Shown here: positions 11,693 to 23,142 of the stretch, one piece after another | Layout: every line of letters starts with the position of its first letter | Numbering within the stretch: the first letter of the stretch is position 1 | NCBI GenBank assembly: GCA_001586965.3 | Contig: LUCW03000074.1 | Span: forward strand, 18,501-82,500 | From: Sphaeroforma sirkka | Lineage: Eukaryota; Opisthokonta; Ichthyosporea; Ichthyophonida | Direction of reading: 5' to 3' | DNA: 64,000 nt | Program-made: the position numbers and the translations under genes | Notes under the pieces: generated by a model | Told to the model about the DNA's origin: nothing | Database searches by the model: none | The model's input: only the letters and a program-made list of their open reading frames with translations

Positions 11693-12994
11693 TCCAGATG
11701 AGGAAGAGATAAGCCGTCGCACACAGCTCACCTTGTGTCAGCATGAGATTGGGCATCATAGAGCAGAAGAATACAGTTGCTCAACTACAGCAGAACGGAC
11801 ATTTGTGGCCTAACGCTCTGGAACTTGCACAAACAGTTAGGAGAAACTGTCGCACATGTCTAGGACAGAGGGTGTTACGAAAGGGATTTCACCCGATGAT
11901 TCATATAACGGCAAAGTATCCGTGGGATCATATTCAAGTCGACATGATTCCAATGCCACTAGTTTCAGCAGCAGGAAATCGATATATATATTGCACGTCT
12001 TGGATATAGCAACGGGGTACTCGATATTGAGAGCAACGGCCACAAAGTCAGCAGAAGTGGTGACATCTAAACTTATGGAGGTGTTTGGGGAACATGGTTT
12101 TCCCAGGAAAATTCAATCAGACGAGGGAGGCGAGTTTTCGAACAAGATTGTTAAATTAATAACTCAAGAAGTTGGAGTGATGCATGCAAAGTCGCCACCA
12201 TATCGTCCTCAGGTTCTGGGAGCAGCGGAGAGAAGACACAGAGACATCCACGAAGGAGTTCGCAAGCTATGTGAATCTTTGCCTACGGCATGGGATGTCC
12301 GACTACCACTTATTATGCTGTGCCAGAGCCTCGAATATCTCGGCGACACAAGACAGCACCATTCAGTGCTTACTTCGGTCGCCGTCATGTTCCGTTTGCT
12401 GACTTCACGGATGACCTTCCGGGGAATCAGCCGGTCACCAATGAGGCTTGGGCACACCGGCTGGATCGTTTGCACGACACTATCTTGCCGACGCTTTACA
12501 AGGTCACGCAGAAATACGCAGACACACTATCCAGGCAGTTTGACCGCCTCCATGCTTACGATTTTATCGCCTTTCAACCAGGGGATGTGGTAATGGTACG
12601 GTCCGAAGGTCGCACAACCAAAGCAATGCGACCAATGTTTGGACCATACGTTGTCAAAGCCAGACAGGGACAAGGATATGAACTGACACACAAGGATGGT
12701 TCACTTCCAGATACTTTCAAAGGTAAACCAGTTAGAGTGGAACTTTTGCGACTAGTCCATAGAGCCACCGAAAAACCTTTAGAAGATCATATGTGGCAGG
12801 ATAGTTCCTCGTTCCGTTACATCATTCGACATAGACAGAATGATTCCACAGGGAATACAGAATACTTGGTTCGCTGGCGGGATGGTGATCCAACTTGGGA
12901 GTCAGCCGAAGCTTTTGACGATCCGAATGACATCGCGGCATACCACAAAGCCGAGCAAACTCGGCAGAAGAAGAAAGCGGCACAACAACATTAA
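11693..12994 (+). pseudogene. D-family integrase and chromodomain tail
   Basis: Nearly identical to 19461-20750. It runs from just before the integrase zinc-binding domain, through WDHIQVDMIPMP (first acidic residue), IQSDEGGEFSNK (second) and RPQVLGAAERRH (catalytic Glu), to the GPYVVKA motif. It ends in a chromodomain (EYLVRWRDGDPTWESAEAF). Frame changes occur near 11770, 11990 and 12330. The last frame, 12290-12994, is open through GPY/F and the chromodomain. In chromoviruses the chromodomain steers integration to particular chromatin. This copy lacks everything upstream of integrase. Confidence 0.85.
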
Positions 12995-13401
12995 TTCCAA
13001 CGTTACGTTGATGAATACTAGATGTCTATCATCTACTTCCGGATCGAAGTTTTGTCTCTCCTCGTGAGATTTCACCACGGTATAGAGGCGAAAGACGATT
13101 CCACAACTCGAGCTTATAGGCGAGTATAACTCCAGCGGATACCCTAGCTTATGGGGGGGTGAAAACATACCAGCGGATACCCTAGCTTTTTGGGGGGTGA
13201 AAATATACCAGCACAGCCGGGATGGTTCAAAAGACCAGTTTCCAAGGCAAGAACTTACTCAGCAGAAGGATTTCATTAGTTTATATATATATATATTGTT
13301 TATTTACACTACTAATTATATATGTTTAATTTTCAATAGTTTAAGAGGTCATTTATTTTTGAAGCTCTTCAATCACTGGTGACGCTTGAGCTTGAGGGGA
13401 G
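12995..13401 (+). other. 3' untranslated region and polypurine tract of the type 1 element
   Basis: It holds short CTAGCTT...GGGGGGTGAAAA repeats (13085-13205) and a TA-run (13282-13300). It ends in the purine tract CTTGAGGGGAG at 13391-13401 that primes plus-strand synthesis in such elements. The same arrangement lies at 20755-21182. Confidence 0.75.
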
Positions 13402-13581
13402 TGTGGTAAAAGTCCCCTTAAACCACTATCAGTGTGGAGTTAGAATTAGTTTACAATTAATTCACACGAGGTGAATTATTTGTAGACCACGTAGACAATC
13501 AAATATAAGAATAAATACACCGCACTGAGCCTCATGGAGACTCAGTAGGTTTTAGTATCGTATTTTGATGTGTTTACTACA
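13402..13581 (+). repeat. LTR, type 1 (180 bp), 3' LTR
   Basis: TGTGGTAAAAG...TTTACTACA, nearly identical to 3663-3842 and preceded directly by the polypurine tract. To its right begins an inverted gag rather than host sequence. Confidence 0.9.
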
Positions 13582-15463
13582 CGTCTACTCGTCTGTAGGT
13601 TGGGGCGGCTATTGGTGTGGTCGCGACTTCCATTGGTCGTCGGGCCCTCGCGGTTGTTGCGACCCTGGAAACGTGCTGCCGTACGTTGCTGTGCATCCTG
13701 AATGTCAGGGCTCAACAGCTGTATAAGCTCGTGTGTCTCCATCAGTTGCCATTTGGGATGCAACTGTAGAGTACGTTCATACGTACGGCCGTTGAGAGCT
13801 TCTTCTAACAGTTGTACAATGCAGTGGTTCACTAAATTCTGTTGGAAGTCGGCATCTGTCTGGCACCGTTCACGTGCCCTCCTGTGGTTCTCCATGAGCT
13901 GTGTCATTTGTTCCATAAGAGGAGTGTGCATGTTCCGACTTTGGCCCTTGGCTAACTTGCGAAACGCGGGATCGACAGTGGCTTGTGTTTCGTGCGAACA
14001 GATCTGTTCGATCTGTAGTTGAGGTGTGCATGTCTTCAACCGTTCAGAGTTGTCGCGGATGTAGTCCAGCGTTGACTTCTCCGCCTTAAAGTAAGATAGT
14101 ACCTTATGAAACCATGTAAGGTTCCAACTCTCGTCCAGCCCTGCGATTTGTGCGTTCTTGAACGCCTCGAGGAGAGCCCCTCTTGTGTCCCGTTCCATGA
14201 TATCATGTAGGTAGTATCTGTTCGACGGCCAATCAGGCCACGTACGTGGTGAAGGTACGGGACGCTTCTCTACCGGTCGGGACTCTAATGTAGCTCAGAA
14301 GTGTCTCAATCACGCCCCGAAGAGCTTCAGCTCGAGCCGTGTTATTCTCCTCGATTGCTTGGCATAGCTCGTCACTTAACTGTAGTATCCGTGCGTGTAG
14401 CGCCTGTCGCCTTTCTCGATACTAGCCGGTGTGGGCGGAGGCACTGTTGTCTCCTTCTCTTGTCATTTATGTGTCTGTACATATTCACTGGGCGCTTCTT
14501 TCTCGCCCCACTGACGTTGCTGTTGTTGGCGCAGGTTCGTACTTAATCGGTCCTGTCTATTCTTCACCGCCTGCTTACCTTGAGGATTCTGTCTGGCTAA
14601 TACTTGTTCATGTGCGAACTCTTGAAAAGTTGGTGTGTTCTCACTGGCAGACAGAGTATCATCCTCCTCGGTTGAACTGTCCTCTGACCCTGGTGATTTG
14701 TACCCAAGTCCATAAAACGGACGCTCACAGCCTTGAATTCGGAAGGTAGGGTTGTCTTCGTCCTCTGGTACTGCCTGTACCCGTTCGTGTGCGTCAGAAG
14801 AACTCTCCTTAGCGGCCGGCCCTATTGTAGTTCGTCCGGCGTTTATGCGCTGTAACCTCTGTTCGTATTTTTTCAAAAGAGACTGCTGTTGTGTCATCAG
14901 CTCCGTGAGTTTCTGAGCTGACGATTGTTCCCGTGCCGTTTCCTTGTTGTTGACATGGTTCCGGTGACGCTTCCGCTTGTTAGGGGGGAGGCGTGGTGGG
15001 TCATTACTGGGAAATAAGGCCCCTGGAGTATCCCGAGACGAACGAGGGGACAGCCCTTCACTGGCTACCTGTTCACCAATAAAAGTCTGACTACTGTCCG
15101 CACGCAGGTTGGGTACTTCCTTGGTCTCACCCTCGAATATGACATCCTCGTCAGATTGTGCAGGTCCATTTTTGTTTGCTGTTGGTGGCTGCTTGTCGTC
15201 CGCGGAAATAAATGTGGAGCCCCAAGATGTGTCTGTTGTTGCCCCTCCAGTGCCTGACCTGAGTGCGGAGCGGAGCGTTCCGTATGGGACTGACGACGTT
15301 TAGTTCCACGTCGGTCGATATCATCTTCCTTGCGGCGCTCAGGATTCAAGAGTTGCTGTCTACGACTTTGGCGGGGGTAGGACATGGTTGGTGAGTTGTT
15401 TGTCAATGGAGAACTAGAAATGTGTGCGAATGAACTGATAGAGTACTGAATATAAATATCCAT
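13582..15463 (-). pseudogene. Inverted B-family gag
   Basis: Reading on the minus strand, the frame opens at 15463. A second start at 15386 matches the Gag start of the plus copy (MSYPRQSRRQQ). The frame stops at 15065. The code continues at 14897-14463 (an acidic, Ser-rich segment missing from the plus copy) and 14198-13582 (capsid-like part with YERTLQLHPKW and the RERCQTDADFQQN stretch). It is more complete than the plus-strand copy because it keeps about 640 bp between the first and second parts. It ends abruptly against the type 1 LTR at 13581, so pol is absent. Confidence 0.75.
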
Positions 15464-16669
15464 TTTCTATTAAATTTCATCCTTCAAACACATAACGTCT
15501 CGACATCGATCTCCGAGGAACTCGTGGGTTCCCTCGTGACTGTTTTATTTCCTACACTAACATAAGTAGTGTGGATAGTCTATATACTCTAACACTACCA
15601 GCTGTCTTACTCTTCATCCCACAATAACATATGGTTGAGTGCCTCATTAGTCGGAGCCACTTCTTATTCTACTCCTCGCCAGCTCTTACTCCGGCCTAAT
15701 GACGGCCTATTCGCAGGACCCTGTTGGGAACTTCCCTCATCGCTCTTCTTTTACTCTTCTTACCCGTGATGTCCTTGTCATGTGCTGTTGCGGTTGTTGG
15801 AATATGCTTCTTGATCTAAGAACGATTGCTCGTTATTGCACTCCTAAACTAAGCTGCCGTCAACCACACCTTCTGTGCATACTGTTGATCCTCTCCGTTG
15901 ACCTGATTTATCTGGAAGTTCTAGTGATTTGAGTGTGTTCGCATATCATTTCCACAATTTAACCTTGTATTTACTTGCATCGTTCGTGTTATGTGCGCCC
16001 CCCACCCTTATATGCTCCTAATAACTCACAGGTGCTTACTTGTGTCTCTGTATGCTTCCTAATATCCCATTCTGAAAACTTTTGTAAAATAATCTAGTAT
16101 GCCGCTGATTCTTTGCGTCATCGTACTAACCGAGTCGGTACTAACCATGTACATCTCCCATCTCTACTACCCTACTGTGGATCCTAAAGAACTTTCTTCT
16201 AACAACAACTTAAATACAATTTAAGCTCATTAGCTTGCAATACGATTTGTACTTGTCTCACACTGAAAACAACCTTCCTACCTGTACTCACACATGACTA
16301 CTTATCTGTGGATTCTGACTGATTGTCTGATTTCGTCATTTGATCGTCGTGAGACTTTCCTTGTTGACCCTGGTTAATGTTCTGCTTGATTGGAATGTTC
16401 GCTCTTCGGGTTCACACTCGTATTAGTAGATTCTTTCTTCATCCTCGTCGTCCACACGTCGTTAATCCAATCTAAAATCGTTCAATTCAATCTAAATCGT
16501 TCGGATAATCTAAATCGTTCAATTTGATGCGACATTCTCTGTTCGCATTGTCTTTCAATTGTTATACTTATAACAAAAAAAAAATATGTGCCAGCTACTG
16601 ACTAATTCATATTCTGTAGCTTTTCTGTAATTACTAATAAACTAACAACTTCTATGGTAAGTTAAAAAA
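15464..16669 (-). other. Leader of the inverted B-family element
   Basis: Untranslated sequence matching 4977-6033 over most of its length. The last 230 bp next to the LTR (16440-16669) has no match in the plus copy and contains short repeats of AATCTAAATCGTTC. No obvious primer-binding site starting TGG follows the LTR. Confidence 0.65.
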
Positions 16670-16910
16670 TGTAGTAAGTATACGCGAGATAACTGTATCT
16701 CAACGTTCTCCTCCTCAGGAGGGGACGTTGTTCATTTATTAGTAATTATAAACAGTAATCCTAAAATGACTGACTCTTAAATGAGTCATTAGTCATGTGC
16801 TGTAAAACCAGCAAAACCTTAAAACCCAGTTTATCAGATTATTCTGATAAACTGTAAAACTTGTAATAAACCTAAAATAATCAAATAAATATAAGTACTT
16901 GTATTCTGAC
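16670..16910 (-). repeat. LTR, type 2, inverted 5' LTR
   Basis: Reverse complement of the LTR at 11446-11692, lacking the first few bases (the TGTG end) at 16910. It keeps the 12-bp-arm hairpin and the GC-rich hairpin. With the leader and gag to its left, it forms the 5' end of a minus-strand element. Confidence 0.85.
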
Positions 16911-16981
16911 GAAACAAGGGTGACTTGGAAGAGGATGCAACGTGGGGAACCATAGGCAGCGAGCAGGAATAGGACGTAAGG

Positions 16982-17671
16982 GTGTCAGATGCAGATGCCA
17001 CTTTAGATTTCCCGTCTAGCACACCTGTGATACTATCGATTAAAGATCCATTACTTTCAATGGACAATCGAGTATTCATATCCAGCCTGATTAACGGTAA
17101 GACATGCAGGGCGTTAGTGGATTCTGGGGCAAACAGAAGTTGCATTGATTCGACATCCGCACACGATTGGGGATTGCAAATTAAGTCCGCTCCGGAGGGA
17201 TCCTATATAAACCTAGCTGATCGTAGTCTTCGTACACGGCGAATAGGCTCAACCGTACAAACTCCAGTACGATATGGTCTAGAGCTCACAGAACAGTCTT
17301 TCGAGCTAATGAATCTATCACCGGCTATCGACGCGATCGTAGGCCAGGATCTTATGCCTGGCTTAGGGCTATACGTGGGAGGCCTTCAATCGCCATTCTC
17401 ACCCATAGATCCAACGGAGCTAGACAAACTATTGGAACCAATACCGTTGAGACGACCACCAGATTTGACCGAGGAAACCGGTGTTCGCCTGGAACTAGAC
17501 AAGGAACTGAGGGACAATGACGGTATTCGAGAAAAGGACAGATGCAGACTGGAAGGAGGCGAAGTTAGATTGCCAGTGACACCAGATCAAGCTGCAAGGA
17601 TGCGGAAGGCAGTAAGGAACTTTGTAGCAGACAAATGGATACCATGGGTAGATAGACAGGTGCAGAAGTAG
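16982..17671 (+). pseudogene. D-family protease (pol N-terminus)
   Basis: Retropepsin frame with LVDSGANRS (about 17116-17142) and AIVGQD (about 17332-17349), followed by the spacer to reverse transcriptase. The frame ends at a TAG where the B copy has TGG (VKKW), which looks like a nonsense change. No gag precedes it: the bases at 16911-16981 come straight after the inverted LTR. The first part (about 16982-17100) corresponds to the segment LLSMDNRVFISSL seen in the other copies. Confidence 0.85.
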
Positions 17672-17680
17672 ATTCAAGAT

Positions 17681-18290
17681 TTGGTCATAGTTCAAAGGGA
17701 TACAGCCACTTCCGTCAACTTACCCTTGCTCGCCGTGCCAGAGTATACTCAATCTGGAGAACTAAAGAAAGTGCGAGTGTGTTTGGACCTCAGAGCGGTG
17801 AATGCATTAATACCGGCGGATCAGTTCATTATTCCCCGTATCAACGACATCATTGGTAACATCAAAGGGAAGAGATATTACACGACATTGGATCTAACCG
17901 CAGCGTACCATCGACTCCCAATTCACCCTGATTCTCAGTATCTATTCAGTTTCACACATGGCAAAAGCCAGTATTCCTTTACATCAGCGCCATTTGGACT
18001 ACACACACTGACGCAGCAGTTTCAGCGTACACTGAGTGTGATATTGCAAGGACTTCCGGCACACCACTACCTGGACGACATCGTAATAGCAACAGATGAC
18101 TACGAGGAACACGTACGAGTAGTGAAAGAGGTCATTCGGCGGCTGACGTACCACAGTTTCAAGCTAAACCCTTCAAAATGTCATTTTGCAGTCAAAGAAG
18201 TCATGATCCTAGGGAAGCGAGTATCGAAGGCCGGAATTGATATTTGCCATGAAAAGCAGGCCAAGCTCATTGACTGGCCAACCCCCGAAG
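17681..18290 (+). pseudogene. D-family reverse transcriptase
   Basis: Complete Ty3-type palm: VNLPLLAVP, VRVCLDLRAVNALIPADQF, TTLDLTAAYHRLPIHPDSQ, FTSAPFGLHTLTQQFQ and the active site YLDD (about 18070-18081), followed by FKLNPSKCHFAV. One extra base near 18285 moves the code to the next frame, where it continues without a stop to 20507. Apart from the stop at 17671 and this indel, the polymerase looks intact. Confidence 0.9.
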
Positions 18291-20507
18291 AAGTACAAAG
18301 ACATTGCATCGGCCTTGGGATTAGCCAACTTTCTTCACGAGCACCTACCAAACTTTGCAGAGGTAGTTGCCCCACTCCGGGAATTTGTAAGACTGAGGCC
18401 TAAGGAAATCATTGGAGACAGGTGGGAACAGAGACACCAGCAAGCTTGGGATGCCATGAAGCAAGCCATAGTTGAGGCAGTAGTGTTGAAATTTCCCGTC
18501 GACGAAGTACCTTTACAACTCGAAACGGATGCAAGCGACTACGGTATTGGAGGTGCATTGTTCCAGACCATAGAAGGGAAGAAGCAATACCTAATGTTCT
18601 TCAGCAAGACCCTCAACGCAGCACAGCGCAATTACGCAACACCCATGAAGGAATTATTGGCCTTGGTATATGGTCTCACACACTTCCGGGATCATCTCGA
18701 AGGTCAACGCTTTTCAGTGTTGACTGATCACAAGGCTTTGGTGTATATGAACACACAGCTAAAGCTGAATCAGATGCGACAACGATGGCATCACATCATA
18801 GCGCCTTTCAATTTCACTATCTCGCACATCCCGGGTATAAAGAACGTGCTACCAGACGCGTGGTCTAGGCTTCATGAGGGAACTGTCGAGACTGAGGACC
18901 CGGAGATACTATATGCAGAATGTTGGCAACTTTTTCCAGACTACTTTGAGCAAGCGCAACGGATTATGGGTGAGAATAATGTCGATGTCTTTGCTTCGCA
19001 ACAGGATCACCATTTGCCACGCTACTACACCGACGATGACAGGGGTGGAGCGTTTGCACATTGTTGGAAAGATATAGACGGATGGATGAACCCACCATGG
19101 AGATTAATCCATAGAAAGTTGCGCAAGATACGATCAGAGAGGGCCACAGCTACGGTGTGTCTACCGTGGGCGCCCCACGAGCCTTGGTTTCAGTTATTCA
19201 AGTCGCTTCTACAAAGAGACCCAGTATTAGTTCCAAGGACAGCCCACTCCTTCCTCAAATACGGAAAGTATGCGAGTGGCAAGACACCATGGGGTCACAC
19301 AGTCATTGACAGAGTAGGCCCACGCAATGGTTACAGCCTTCCAGCGACGTTTTCAGCACGATTGGGATATGCAGAACCGTCCTCAGTATCGAAAGTCACC
19401 CCATTAGATACGTCTCGGCTAGTATCGATCGCTACCTCGGAAGTAGCCATGACGGATTCTCCAGATGAGGAAGAGATAAGCCGTCGCACACAGCTCACCT
19501 TGTGTCAGCATGAGATTGGGCATCATAGAGCAGAAGATACAGTTACTCAACTACAGCAGAACGGACATTTGTGGCCTAACGCTCTGGGACTTGCACAAAC
19601 AATTAGGAGAAACTGTCGCACATGTCTAGGGCAGAGGGTGTTACGAAAGGGTTTTCACCCGATGATTAATATAACGGCAAAGTATCCGTGGGATCATATT
19701 CAAGTCGACATGATTCCAATGCCACTAGTTTCAGCAGCAGGAAATCGATATATATTGCACGTCTTGGATATAGCAACGGGGTACTCGATATTGAGAGCAA
19801 CGGCCACAAAGTCAGCAGAAGTGGTGACATCGAAACTTATGGAGGTGTTTGGGGAACATGGTTTTCCCAGGAAAATTCAATCAGACGAGGGAGGCGAGTT
19901 TTCGAACAAGATTGTTAAATTAATAACTCAAGAAGTTGGAGTGATGCATGCGAAGTCGCCACCATATCGTCCTCAGGTTCTGGGAGCAGCGGAGAGAAGA
20001 CACAGAGACATACACGAAGGAGTTCGCAAGCTATGTGAATCTTTGCCTACGGCATGGGATGTCCGACTACCACTTATTATGCTGTGCCAGAGCCTCCGAA
20101 TATCTCGGCGACACAAGACAGCACCATTCAGTGCTTACTTCGGTCGCCGTCATGTTCCGTTTGCTGACTTCACGGATGACCTTCCGGGGAATCAGCCGGT
20201 CATCAATGAGGCTTGGGCACACCGGCTGGATCGTTTGCACGACACTATCTTGCCGACGCTTTACAAGGTCACGCAGAAATACGCAGACACACTATCCAGG
20301 CAGTTTGACCGCCTCCATGCTTACGATTTTATCGCCTTTCAACCAGGGGATGTGGTAATGGTACGGTCCGAAGGTCGCACAACCAAAGCAATGCGACCAA
20401 TGTTTGGACCATACGTTGTCAAAGCCAGACAGCGACAAGGATATGAACTGACACACAAGGATGGTTCACTTCCAGATACTTTCAAAGGTAAACCAGTTAG
20501 AGTGTAA
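18290..20507 (+). pseudogene. D-family RNase H, Dam-like domain and integrase
   Basis: Best preserved pol part in the window. The RT connection is followed by RNase H (ETDASDYGIGG near 18520 and LTDHKALVYMN). Next comes the Dam-like domain (18915-19370, NPPW at 19089-19100). The integrase zinc-binding domain follows (HEIGHHRAED, CRTC), then the catalytic core with D (WDHIQVDMI), D (IQSDEGGEF) and E (RPQVLGAAERRH), then the GPY/F motif. The frame ends in a TAA at 20503-20505 where the copy at 11693-12994 has GAA, cutting off the chromodomain. One base change separates the two states. Confidence 0.9.
18915..19370 (+). other. Dam-like (phage N6-adenine methyltransferase-like) domain in Pol, D copy
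   Basis: Same motif order as the B copy: LFPDYFEQAQRIMG, NVDVFASQQDHHLPRYY, DDDRGGAFAHCW, WMNPPW, LRKIRSERATATVCLPW, PWFQLF. The B and D copies differ at many residues, yet both keep NPPW, the VDVFA/IDVFA strand and the CLPW strand, which suggests selection. A third, truncated copy ends at 27021 just before NPPW. Confidence 0.55.
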
Positions 20508-20510
20508 CTT

Positions 20511-20750
20511 TTGCGACTAGTCCATAGAGCCACCGAAAAGCCTTTAGAAGATCATATGTGGCAGGATAGTTCCTCGTTCCGTTACATCATTCGACATAGA
20601 CAGAATGATTCCACAGGGAATACAGAATACTTGGTTCGCTGGCGGGATGGTGATCCAGCTTGGGAGTCAGCCGAAGCTTTTGACGATCCGAATGACATCG
20701 CGGCATACCACAAAGCCGAGCAAACTCGGCAGAAGAAGAAAGCAGCATAA
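20511..20750 (+). pseudogene. Chromodomain of the D-family element, separated by a stop
   Basis: The frame after the TAA carries SSFRYIIRHRQNDSTGN, then EYLVRWRDGDPAWESAEAF and a helix ending in a Lys-rich tail. This is the chromodomain pattern (YLVxW ... WE). It is in the same frame as the integrase except for the stop. Confidence 0.85.
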
Positions 20751-21182
20751 CAACAATAAATCCAACGTTACGTTGATGAACACTAGATGTCTATCATCTA
20801 CTTCCGGATCGGAGTTTGTCACTCCTCGTGAGATTTCACCACGGTGTAGAGGCGAACGACGATTCCACAACTCGAGCTTATAGGCGAGTTTAACTCCAGC
20901 GGATACCCTAGCTTATGGGGGGGGGTGAAAACATACAAGCGGATACCCTAGCTTTTTTTTGTGGGGTGAAAATATACCAGCACAGCCGGGGGATGGTTCA
21001 AAAGACCAGTTTCAAGGCACGAACTTACTCAGCAGAAGGATTTCACTAGTTTATATATATATATATATATATATATTGTTTAATTTTCACTACTAGTATT
21101 ATATGTTTAATTTTCAATAGTTCAAGAGGTCATTTATTTTTGAAGCTCTTCAATCACTGGTGACGCTTGAGCTTGAGGGGAG
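20751..21182 (+). other. 3' untranslated region and polypurine tract, D-family element
   Basis: Matches 12995-13401. It holds the CTAGCTT-G-run repeats at 20870-20990, a TA-run at 21050-21078 and the tract CTTGAGGGGAG at 21172-21182 just before the LTR. Confidence 0.75.
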
Positions 21183-21361
21183 TGTAGTAAAAGTCCCTTA
21201 AACCACTATCAGTGTGGAGTTAGAATTAGTTTACAATTAATTCACACGAGGTGAAGTATTTGTAGACCACGTAGACAATCAAATATAAGAATAAATACAC
21301 CGCACTGAGCCTCAGGGAGACTCAGTAGGTTTTAGTATCGTATTTTGATGTGTTTTCTACA
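21183..21361 (+). repeat. LTR, type 1 (179 bp), 3' LTR of the D-family element
   Basis: TGTAGTAAAAG...TTTCTACA, nearly identical to the LTRs at 3663 and 13402. It ends against integrase code of another element at 21362. Confidence 0.9.
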
Positions 21362-22200
21362 AAGTGGGTACGCCACATAAGGTGTCACCGCTAAACCGAC
21401 CCCAAGTACTGGGCGCTGCCGAACGACGTCATAAGGAGATTGCACGATTCATTAGACAGTGCAGTGAAGCAGTACCCCTACGGTGGAACGAACGCCTCCC
21501 GTTTACAACGCTCTATCAGAATTTTCGCATATCTCGATGTCATAAGTGTGCACCGTTCAGCGTGTATTTTGGTCGCCGCTACGTTCCGTTCGCCGATTTT
21601 ACTGAGGAGTTACATGACATCTAGCCGATTACGAATGATACCTGGGCTCAACGGTTGGACCAGTGCAGGATACTATCCTCCCAACACTACACCACATTAC
21701 TAAGAAGTACACGGGCAAACTGACGAAGACGTTCGACCGCCTGCACACTCACGACTCAGTACATTTCGACGAAGGCGACGTAGTGATGGTGCGGTATGAG
21801 GGAAGAACGACTAAGGCGATGAGGCCGCTGTTTGGCCCATATGTGGTCAAGTCTAGAATCGGTCAGCGCTACGAATTGTCAAATAAAGACGGCTCCGCCC
21901 CTCCAGAATTCAAAGACAGACCGGTACGCGTTGAACTCCTCCGGTTAGTGCATCGACGCACTGACCCGCCACTTAACGACGAGTTGTGGACGGAAGGCGG
22001 AGTCGAGTTCCGCCATATTATCAAACACCGTACGAATGATAATACTGGGAAGATGGAATATTTGGTGCGATGGCGCGAAGGGGACCTACGTGGGAAACAG
22101 CGGAGGCATCTGACGATGCCAACGATATAGTGGCCTACCACAAGGCCGCGCAGATTTGGACACGTAAGCGCCAACGTGCACAGTATCTTCAATATAACTT
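21362..22200 (+). pseudogene. Integrase C-terminal half and chromodomain of another chromovirus (B-like)
   Basis: It starts inside the integrase core at the catalytic Glu region (RPQVLGAAERRHKEIARF) and runs to a TAG at 21624. After a frameshift near 21660 it continues with the GPYVVK motif and the chromodomain (EYLVRWREGD, then TWETAEASDDANDIVAYHK in the next frame). It diverges clearly from the D copies. Its 3' flank matches the B-family 3' end, so it shows what the B copy lost. Confidence 0.85.
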
Positions 22201-22208
22201 TGTTCTCG

Positions 22209-22540
22209 GATATCGAGCTCAAGCTCTGGAGTATAAACCAGCAACTCTAGCTCCCGAGTATAAACCAGCCACTCGAGCTCGCGAGGGAAAATCGTCAGCG
22301 GCTCAAGCTCGCGAGGTTAAATGAGCAACTCAAGCTCCCGAGCATAAACCAGAAACTCTAGCTCCCGAGTATAAACCAGCCACTCGAGCTCTTGAGTATA
22401 AAAACAGCAACTCTAGCTCCCGAGTATAAACCAGCCACTCGAGCTCGCGAGAATAAACGGTTAGCACTCGAGCTCGCGAGGGAAAATCGTCAGCGGCTCA
22501 AGCTCGCGAGGTTAAATGAGCCACTCTAGCTTCGGAGTAT
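22209..22540 (+). repeat. Palindrome/TATAAA tandem array of the second B-like tail
   Basis: About a dozen 26-bp units like those at 10441-11020, including CTCGAGCTCGCGAG forms and GAGTATAAACCAGC forms. Confidence 0.9.
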
Positions 22541-22941
22541 AAAACAGCGAAATCAATCAAACAACTCCTTGGGCTTTGTTTTGAAACAGCGGGTTAATGG
22601 TTTGCACGGTTTCTGCCACTGGCAGTTTTTCTCCGACACAAGTACAGTCCTATATTGTACTTGACAAACTCCTATATGCTGACACAGATGAAAATTAGCT
22701 TCAAGAATTCAAACACGACGGGTCGCTCGAGACGTAAACATCGGGTCATCTAACTCTCTGAGGTAAAATGCCAGCATAATGCTCTAGCTCTCTGAGGATA
22801 GATGCCAGCACAATGCTCTAGCTCTCGAGGATAATGCCAGTGGATCCCTCTAGTTCGTGGAGATTAAACTAGCGTTCTCAATTATTAGTATATCTTTAGT
22901 TTTTAAGCTCGCACACGTTCCGTGCTTAAGCTTGGGGGGTT
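22541..22941 (+). other. 3' untranslated region with short repeats and polypurine tract
   Basis: Matches 11020-11445: CAGCGGGTTAATGGTTTGCACGG-like unique sequence, then two to three AGCTCTC-GAGGATAA units (22750-22845), then the tract AAGCTTGGGGGG at 22928-22939. Confidence 0.75.
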
Positions 22942-23142
22942 TGTGGTCAGATATACTACTTAGGGTTTCTTCAGGGTTATTTTCTGATTGAATATAAACC
23001 CAGTTTAGGGTTTATATTCTAGAGTGAACACATGACCTGAAGAACTGGATAATAATCAGACAATATTCAATAAATAGCCAACGACTCACCTCTAACAAGG
23101 GGAGTACGTTGAGATATAGTTATCTACCGCGTATTTACTACA
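22942..23142 (+). repeat. LTR, type 3 (201 bp), related to type 2
   Basis: It begins TGTGGTCAGATATAC and ends GTATTTACTACA. It shares the ends and the GAGATA...TATCT hairpin with type 2, but the central hairpin sequence is different: perfect 11-bp arms at 22991-23001 and 23008-23018. It ends against a minus-strand Copia element. Confidence 0.85.
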
